From: Hygrophila difformis
Taxonomy: Eukaryota; Streptophyta; Magnoliopsida; Lamiales; Acanthaceae
DNA: 64,000 nt
NCBI GenBank assembly: GCA_030278955.1
Contig: JAOANR010000006.1
Span: 12,485,915 to 12,549,914 of the forward strand
Direction of reading: 5' to 3'
The notes beneath the pieces are model-generated. The model had not been told where the DNA came from. It did no database searches and saw nothing but the letters and a program-made list of their open reading frames with translations. Below are positions 59,057 through 64,000 of the stretch, one piece after another; position 1 is the first letter of the stretch; the number at the start of each line of letters is the position of its first letter. The position numbers were made by a program, and so were the translations under genes.

Positions 59057-60057
59057 CTTTTTTTCCCAAAGCAATAATTATAATTAATTTGGTGTAAGTG
59101 TGCGTATATATGGTTGTAATTTTGTGATCGCAATCGTAGTGCTAATTATTCATTAATCATTAATTAGGCAAGATGGTGCTGCCTTAATTCATAAGGGAAA
59201 AACGACCCATTTGCCATTGATTATGCGCACGCACATATATATATTTGGCAAAATCATATATTGTCAGCATGTTGATAATTTATGGTGGCCATCCAAAATT
59301 GGTAACAAAGATAATAAAAATATTCATCAATCTGTGTCTAAACGAGAGGAGGAAATGTCGTGTCCAAAAAGGATTTTCATGAATACGGAAGTATCATACT
59401 GTAATATTCGTATGATTTGGCAGTGTATAGTTGCATGCATTGAGGGAGATAAAAACATGGCCTGTTCAAATATTATAACTTAAATCGGATGCTGATTAGA
59501 GAAATCAACTAGGGTTATCATGTGGACTGATTTAGCTAGTTTTGGCAATAAGATCTCACCAAATTAAAGTAATTAAGATTACTTATAGTAACAAATCTCA
59601 TATTGATTCAAATGTTTTTTATTTTTTATTTCTTTTTTTTCCTTTGTGAACAAGATGCTAGGGATTAAGCATCAAGACCCCAAACAGTGCTTAAAAAACT
59701 GGAGTCTTATAATTACTCAAGCTAATTGTTAGTACGATATATATATACAATTTTATTTATTCATTTATTTATTTATTTTATTGTAAAGGAGAATGCATAT
59801 ATACGAGATTGTATTGTTTTTTAATTATAAAATAAAAATATTGTCTTTGAATTAATTGCATTGCATGCGCACATGAAATTGTAGATTAAAGGGGTTTTAC
59901 AGCATTAGTAAATTGGGGCCCCAAATTAAATTGACGGAAGATGAAAACGGGCGTGGCTAGTCGCTAATGTCATCATTGGTTTAAGCCACGCTTGCCTCTA
60001 ATTAATAATTTATGTTTCAATAAAGTTGTATTCAAATATTTTATCCATTTATTAAAG
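59057..60057. other. Intergenic stretch
   Basis: AT-rich, presumably including the glucanase promoter at its left. No gene, TIR element or LTR recognised. Confidence 0.35.
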
Positions 60058-60065
60058 CAATCAAT

Positions 60066-60712
60066 TAGTGCTAGAGAAAAATACCTAAATATCTCACAAC
60101 GCACATACCGTACCGAAAAATACCGAGAATGTCGAAATCTTCGGTATACCGTAATTTTCAGTATGGTATCTTACCATACTGTAGAATTTCGGTATAGTAA
60201 CAATATATAGATTTTTTTATACCGCGGTATACTGTTACCGTACCAAACTTCGGTATATACCGCGGTATCGGTAACTTCGGTATATACCACGGTATCGGTA
60301 TGTCGGTATATACCGAAGGCTCGGTATATCTGTATATACCTAACTTACCGAAAAAATACCTAATGTACATAATTTTACGTATTTAACCCTACATATCGGT
60401 ATGTACCAAATGTTCGGTATGTCGGTATATACGGAGACACCGATTTGTCGGCATATACCGAAGGTTCTATATGTCGGTATACACCGTGATTCCGGTACGT
60501 CGATATGTACCGAATATTCGGTATATCGGTATATACCGAACATACCGAAAAATCGGTATGGTAATGGTATGAAAATATTTCATACCGAAATCTTCGGTAT
60601 ACCAAACTTCGGCATACCGAAGGCTTCGGTATGAAAATTTTTATACCGTAAATTTCGGTACGGTATAAGGTATGACGAAAAATTTTCAGTATACCGTACT
60701 GACCCACCCCTA
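60066..60712. mobile_element. hAT-like element packed with TATACCG palindromes
   Basis: Flanked by CAATCAAT on both sides (60058-60065, 60713-60720), an 8-bp target duplication as made by hAT transposases. Ends are TAGTGCTAGA and, reversed, TAGGGGTGGG, a degenerate TIR. The interior contains dozens of CGGTATA / TATACCG motifs in both orientations, often joined as self-complementary TCGGTATATACCGA. Stops are rare in some frames because of this repeat, but no protein is supported. Confidence 0.7.
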
Positions 60713-61564
60713 CAATCAATACCTATATATTTCAACCTCATATATAGTTGTATTCGATTTTATACCGCCCCTTATCTCTTTATTCGTTTTGTCCATTTGT
60801 AATTTATAATTTATGTAATATGAACTCTCACCAAGTCACCATTCTTCTCCAACATTCGAGTATCAAGTTCACCAAAAAGTAAAAAATAAATAAAAAATAA
60901 ATAAAAAAAGCTATATACATATTTCCTTAAGGGAATGCTGATTAGCCTAGCTTTATACTTAATGATTCAAAAGTTATTGTGACGGAAACAACCTTAGAGT
61001 CAAACAAATAGTCCCTAATTTTGTTAAAACGTTTTTTTTATAAAAAAAAAAAATCATAATATGATTAAGCATCAACCACTACTATTCGGCTTATTAGGCC
61101 GATTAATCTGGCTCCAAGTAATTTATAGGATGAATTAAACAATTGATATAATTATTAAACAATTGCTTAGTTTTATCAAATTGGTCTCGATCAGTATACA
61201 GTATACACTATACACGTACATGTGCGGGCAAATAAATTTCACATTTTTCTGCCACAATGTAAAGACTAGCTAGCTGCTAGTGATCTTAAATTTTCAAACA
61301 AGCGATGCCGATGTTTGTAATTTCACCACCAGCTGGCGTGCTGCTTGTCTCCTTGCATTACAAATCGATATCTTCATTCAAGTCAAATTTGATATTATTC
61401 ACAATCCAAAATCAAATCCTCTAACTATTAATTGAGGCGATATTTCTTTAATTTGTAAAATTATTCCACCACTGAATTATATATAAATTATTATTAAATT
61501 ACGTTAATATATCTTAAAATAATGTTAATTTACATATGATCCGGTATAATTTAAATTAGATTAA

Positions 61565-61658
61565 GGACATCTTTGGGAGTTAGCAGACCCGGTAGCGGAT
61601 TCTAAGAGAGAATTGTGAGACAATCTGCTTTGTTATCCGCTCGCTCACAAATATCCCC
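61565..61658. mobile_element. Small MITE related to 23933-24053
   Basis: Reversed, it reads GGGGATATTTGTGAGC ... CTCACAATTCTCTC ... ACTCCCAAAGATGTCC, matching the 121-bp MITE at 23933 in order. Shorter and without a sure target duplication. Confidence 0.55.
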
Positions 61659-61710
61659 TAGTATTCTATATAGTTGAATTTGCATCCTGAATGGTATAAT
61701 ATTTATTACC

Positions 61711-61744
<34 letters not shown>

Positions 61745-61745
61745 G
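61711..61745. repeat. (ATT)n microsatellite
   Basis: About eleven uninterrupted ATT units. Confidence 0.95.
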
Positions 61746-61769
61746 GTATTGTTGCTGTTACCAGCAATT

Positions 61770-61867
61770 TTTTTTAGGATAAGAGCCGGGTGGGGAATTA
61801 AATCCTGACCTATAAATTGGGAGGTAGGGAGTCGAGTAACTTGACCATTAGGTCAGTCTCCATCCCC
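61770..61867 (-). mobile_element. SINE-like fragment
   Basis: On the minus strand it reads GACCTAATGGTCAAGTTACT (A-box-like) and GGTCAGGATTTAATTCC (B-box-like) and ends in a T run at 61770-61776. The sequence 'gctgttaccagcaatt' occurs on both sides (61752-61767 and 61872-61887) and is a likely target duplication. Confidence 0.6.
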
Positions 61868-62099
61868 CGCTGCTGTTACCAGCAATTAACTATAGCCTTC
61901 CTACTAAATTGTTTCAATTCAGTCTAAATTTCCGTTTAATTATTCAAAAAACAAAAATGGTATAATAACGTAACTTGCTCCTTCCCTTTTCTTTTATCAT
62001 TACAAAACCATCACTCTCTCAACTCTCATATCCCATTATTACACACACATTTTCCGCATTCTCTCATTACACACACTCTATTCCTACACCTCACGCACA

Positions 62100-62402
62100 A
62101 TGGTAGCCACCGCCAGCGCCACCGCACCGGCAAGGATCCGGCCGCCGTCCACCGGCTGCGCCAAGGTCGACGGCGTTGCCATGTGGCTGATCAATGGCCT
62201 CACGGGAGCGTTCTTCGCGTCGTTGGAACGGTGCTCGTGCATTCGGATTTCAACCTATGAAGATGATCTGGGAGAGGAGGCCAATGATCGGCCGTTGATC
62301 TCCTCTATCGATGGGAATTTCAACGGCGACGATCATCTTCATCATGCGACTAGGATGAATGCTAGGGGAAGGAGATTAGGGAAGGGTAAAAGAGTAATTT
62401 GA
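62100..62402 (+). CDS. Small conserved-looking plant protein, function unknown
   Basis: An uninterrupted 100-aa frame with strong plant-gene character: GC-rich codons after an AC/CT-rich leader and an ATG in a good context. The N-terminus is Ala/Thr-rich. The core, MWLINGLTGAFFASLERCS followed by CIRI and STYEDD, looks like a short amphipathic or membrane-associating segment with a CSC pair and then an acidic stretch. The C-terminus is basic (RRLGKGKRVI). I recall similar short plant-specific proteins but cannot name a function. No signal peptide. Confidence 0.65.
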   Translation: MVATASATAPARIRPPSTGCAKVDGVAMWLINGLTGAFFASLERCSCIRISTYEDDLGEEANDRPLISSIDGNFNGDDHLHHATRMNARGRRLGKGKRVI

Positions 62403-64000
62403 ATTTTTTTTTATTATTATTATTCAAGTCAAGGTAAATATTTCAATATATCCATGTAACTTGGCTTTGTTTTAACTAATCCTTTTTTGTTTTGAACAAG
62501 AATTTGTTTGGATCTTGTCTTGTGAGTTTACTTTTTCCTTTCTTTTGTTTTTGTCCTCCTTTTCTTTTTTCTAATTTTTGTTGAAGTTGAATACTGTGAT
62601 GTTATGGGCGAATATGTTATGTATGGTATCAATATATGGAGGAAGCTTGCTTTATGTTTGAATTAAATGGTCAAATAATAGGACACTTAGATTTTTCATT
62701 TTTAATTTCTTTACTTTCGATTTAATTAGACTACTTTTTTTTTTAATGTACATCGTCATACAAGTTATAACATATACAAAGATCTTCAATCAAATCCTTG
62801 GTAGATCTACATGGATAGTGTATTGGATAAATAGAATCTCTGCTATTGTTGAAACTTTTAGCAATGTGTGTGTGTGTATATATATATATACATATACATG
62901 TATTCAACATTATTCATGTGTTGATAGATGGCTCGCTCTTGTTCTCTTTTGGGGGGAAAAAGCTTACATCTATTACACCATGAGAAGTTCCGAAATGGTT
63001 CGATTTCGATCTTATCAATATTTATAAATGACGGGTCTTGGGAAAAATGGGGTGTATAGCTCAATGAATTCCACAATCATACCAGAAAATAAAAATAAAA
63101 ATTGCCAAGTGTTGTCTAAATGTGTTGGTTCATTTCCTTTGGACTCCAATGATTTGAAAGTTATTTTAAACTTTGCATTGAATCGTGGAACATTTTGAAG
63201 AATGCAATTTCAAAATTCTCACATTAATGATTTCTATATATGGTGTGTGTGTGTGTGAATGGATTTGAAATTCTTCGTATTTTTAGACTATATCTCAATG
63301 ATCTATTACAATGGATATGTGAACTCTATTCTACTTAAATTTAGCTTGCAAAGCTAATAAATCAAAATCGGCCTAAAATAACGCATTTTGTTAAGTTAAT
63401 AATAAAAATTGGCCGACGATGGAATCATAACCTTATTTTAGGGGATAAACCACATGGAAAAAGAATATTATTTTGGTTTCATAATTTATTATGAATCCAC
63501 ACACTATAAACAAATAGGGGGGAAGAAATGCTACACACAGATATATGCATGTATCTTTATAAGAATTGTGTTATTTTATTTGTTATTATTAATACTTCCT
63601 CATGTGTACAAGAAGGCAATGGAAAAAGAAGTGTCCATTATTCTATTTTAAATAGGAAGACAGTATGATTTAGGACAGCTCAAAAGGGAAGAGACATGCT
63701 CGGGGAATCAATTTCATTATTGACTTGCTTTTATGCTTTTCTCTAATTGGCACATATATATGTTAGTACAATTTCAGTGCTTAAGTTTGATAAATTATCG
63801 TATTATTAACGTTAATATGATTTATTTAACATGTACATACATTTCCGATCTACTTGTTAAAGTTGTTAATTATTTTCGATTTTGGTACGTAGAACATGAT
63901 GCCTCATAATTTGGTGCATCCATTCCTGATCATATTTTTAATTTCATTTTTTGCTTCCCAAATGAGGAAAAGGTAACAACATCATGTAAGAAATCAGTAA
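62403..64000. other. 3' flank and intergenic stretch to the window end
   Basis: Starts with the probable 3' UTR of the small gene. Contains GT/TA microsatellites (62864-62900 and 63242-63257). No gene or transposon recognised. Confidence 0.4.

Larger units (their letters stand above)
60721..62099. other. Upstream region of the small gene at 62100
   Basis: AT-rich. Contains the MITE piece 61565-61658, an (ATT)n tract and a SINE-like fragment. The CT/AC-rich run 62010-62099 (acacacac, ctctcattac) is probably the 5' UTR of the next gene. Confidence 0.4.

Noticed and set aside
60158..60719. Several frames reading YRYTEP, YTDIP and the like
   Set aside because: They arise from the TATACCG repeat, which lacks stop codons in some frames; no start context or domain.

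Overview
The window is nuclear DNA from a flowering plant. Genes are split by GT-AG introns, intergenic DNA is very AT-rich, and every major class of plant transposon is present. A VEP1/progesterone 5-beta-reductase-type gene together with the style of the other genes would fit an asterid eudicot (perhaps Lamiales), but the species cannot be fixed from the sequence. No rRNA, tRNA, CRISPR array or prokaryotic feature was seen.

Host genes, left to right: (1) a ten-exon MIKC*-type MADS-box gene on the minus strand (6282-3975); (2) a four-exon NRAMP-family metal transporter on the plus strand (13465-16679) whose metal-binding TM6 motif reads TPY instead of MPH; (3) a small zinc-ribbon protein of the uncharacterised At4g08330 type (24331-24705); (4) a two-exon ARM/TPR repeat protein on the minus strand (37826-35828); (5) a two-exon PRISE-family (progesterone 5-beta-reductase / iridoid synthase-like) enone reductase (49769-51079); (6) a seven-exon pyrroline-5-carboxylate reductase gene (53128-56352); (7) a two-exon secreted GH17 beta-1,3-glucanase on the minus strand (58967-57453); (8) a single-exon 100-aa plant protein of unknown function (62100-62402). 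Every multi-exon model was checked by hand: introns have consistent phases and coding lengths divide by three (948, 1677, 1914, 1182, 810 and 1080 nt). The genes have unrelated jobs and share no operon-like logic. Adjacent genes are independent transcription units.

Mobile DNA: a copia element, cut by the left window edge, lies about 105 bp downstream of the MADS stop codon in the same orientation. A complete young copia element (28989-34466) has 291-bp LTRs differing at 3 sites, target-site duplication AAACT and one frameshift in pol. Between the NRAMP gene and the zinc-ribbon gene there is a nested stack: an element with 16-bp TIRs (17485-22410, TSD TCA) holds a 4.2-kb Helitron (18051-22211) with a decayed, partly duplicated helicase, and that in turn holds Stowaway MITEs. 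Further pieces are a 451-bp complete Helitron (7044-7494), a possible 4.4-kb Helitron (7653-12035) containing a 205-bp G-rich tandem array, at least eight Stowaway-type MITEs, a perfect CACTA-type foldback (47003-47147), a hAT-like element packed with TATACCG palindromes (60066-60712, TSD CAATCAAT), small MITEs and SINE-like fragments.

The strongest leads are the NRAMP TM6 substitution, the out-of-order helicase duplication inside the Helitron, the TATACCG element, and the copia insertion at the 3' end of the MADS gene. I found no evidence for a wholly new multi-gene system.
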